A stretch of DNA of 64,000 nucleotides from positions 18,214,437 through 18,278,436 of the forward strand of contig CM055906.1 in the NCBI GenBank assembly GCA_029582155.1. Direction: 5' to 3'. Source of the DNA: Panopea generosa (taxonomy: Eukaryota > Mollusca > Bivalvia > Adapedonta > Hiatellidae). Of this stretch, positions 63,301 through 64,000 are shown one piece after another. Positions within the stretch are counted from its first letter, which is position 1, and each line of letters begins with the position of its first letter. The position numbers and the translations under genes are program-made. The notes beneath the pieces were generated by a model. The model was not told where the DNA came from, did no database searches, and saw nothing but the letters and a program-made list of their open reading frames with translations.

Positions 63301-63774
63301 CAATACTTATTCCACTAAGGAAAAGACTGATAATTACTAATATTAGTAACTTATGTAACTTTAAATGTTAAATATTGTTTGTAATTTGGGACTTTTTCTT
63401 TGTTCTGATACATCTGTTGACCTTAAGCAATAATTTAAATATTAACAGTCGTTCTGATAGGACTTTAAGTCGAGGACCCACGTGAATGTGCTACAACAGA
63501 AGAACCTAAATAACCAGAAGAAACTTACGGTGAGTTTCTATCTGTATCCTGCACTATCCCCCGCAAACCTAAAAAGACTAACACTCTTCTGGGGACATCG
63601 CTCATATGGGAAACCGGTGGCGATGTAAAATAAGCTTAAATATACAAGTTTCGGGCAATTTTTACCAGTATACTCGAATAGGCCAGTCATGGTTCAGAAA
63701 TCTGGATTTCAGGCTCAGACGGGATCTTGGCGGGGTAGGTTAATGTTAATATCAAAGTTGGTGCGACACGTGCG

Positions 63775-63860
63775 GTCGAGATCGGTTTGCTCAGATGGTA
63801 GCCCGTCTTACTAAGAATCAAAGGATCGTTAATTCGAATTCCCTGATATCTCTGATAATG
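63775..63860 (+). repeat. tRNA-like SINE head
   Basis: GGTTTGCTCAGATGGTAGCC and GGATCGTTAATTCGAATTCC have the spacing of tRNA A and B boxes. The B box is degenerate, and the fold is too mismatched for a working tRNA gene. Family not assigned. Confidence 0.4.
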
Positions 63861-64000
63861 TTGTCCACATTTAAATAAGACAAAGGTTAACTTTTATATT
63901 ACAATTTAGGCGCGTTTAAAGATAGAATATATGGTTAAGTATGAGTTACTGTTAATATCAAAGTGGATATGGTACTTTCAGCCGGGACCGGTTACCTCAG

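Larger units (their letters stand above)
60630..64000. other. Right flank without recognised gene
   Basis: No exon with recognisable protein similarity on either strand. It holds a poly-T run near 60810, a palindromic TGACGTCA (CRE-like) near 61538, repeat family E at 61965-62285, and SINE heads near 63200 and 63780. The 82-codon frame at 62653-62901 has no support. Confidence 0.5.

Overview
The window looks like nuclear DNA of an invertebrate animal, most likely a bivalve mollusc. The basis is AT-rich sequence, short exons with GT-AG introns, many tRNA-derived SINEs, MITEs and minisatellites, and a secreted protein built from domains typical of lophotrochozoan extracellular proteins (ApeC, ShKT, CUB, kringle, CCP). 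The species call is inference. Nothing bacterial is present, and no CRISPR array, virus-like or LTR element was recognised.

Layout. (1) 1-9.7 kb: no gene recognised; interspersed repeats, MITEs and two large minisatellites. (2) 9.70-15.35 kb, minus strand: a complete five-coding-exon DDA1 gene (DET1- and DDB1-associated protein 1, a CRL4 ubiquitin-ligase component). (3) 15.49-32.73 kb, plus strand: a complete eleven-exon COPS2/CSN2 gene (COP9 signalosome subunit 2, 442 aa). Its start codon lies about 140 bp from that of DDA1, so the two share a bidirectional promoter with ETS-like and NRF1-like sites. Both products act on cullin-RING ligases. A COPS2 intron carries a 46-bp minisatellite of about 40 copies whose units repeat a 3' splice-site-like sequence, and another holds a LINE fragment that is itself interrupted by a piece encoding a 2A-like motif. 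(4) 34.5-60.6 kb, minus strand: a gene of about 25 coding exons for a secreted astacin (M12A) metalloprotease of roughly 1,150 aa. Its order is signal peptide, propeptide, astacin, EGF-like, ApeC, CUB, kringle, ShKT, CCP, ShKT, CCP and a C-terminal beta-sandwich-like module. Every accessory module is bounded by phase-1 introns. A TATA box and a non-coding first exon are visible near 60.6 kb. One very short exon between the propeptide exon and the catalytic exons was not found. (5) 41.38-43.14 kb, plus strand: a small three-exon gene of unknown function (about 205 aa), nested antisense in the intron that splits the kringle. (6) 60.7-64 kb: no gene recognised; repeats and SINEs.

How the genes fit together: DDA1 and COPS2 form a housekeeping pair linked to the cullin-ligase cycle. 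COPS2 and the protease gene converge tail to tail across about 1.8 kb. The protease is the most unusual object here: an ApeC domain, known from apextrin-like microbe-binding proteins, carried by an active-looking astacin, which suggests a role in innate defence or matrix remodelling (inference).
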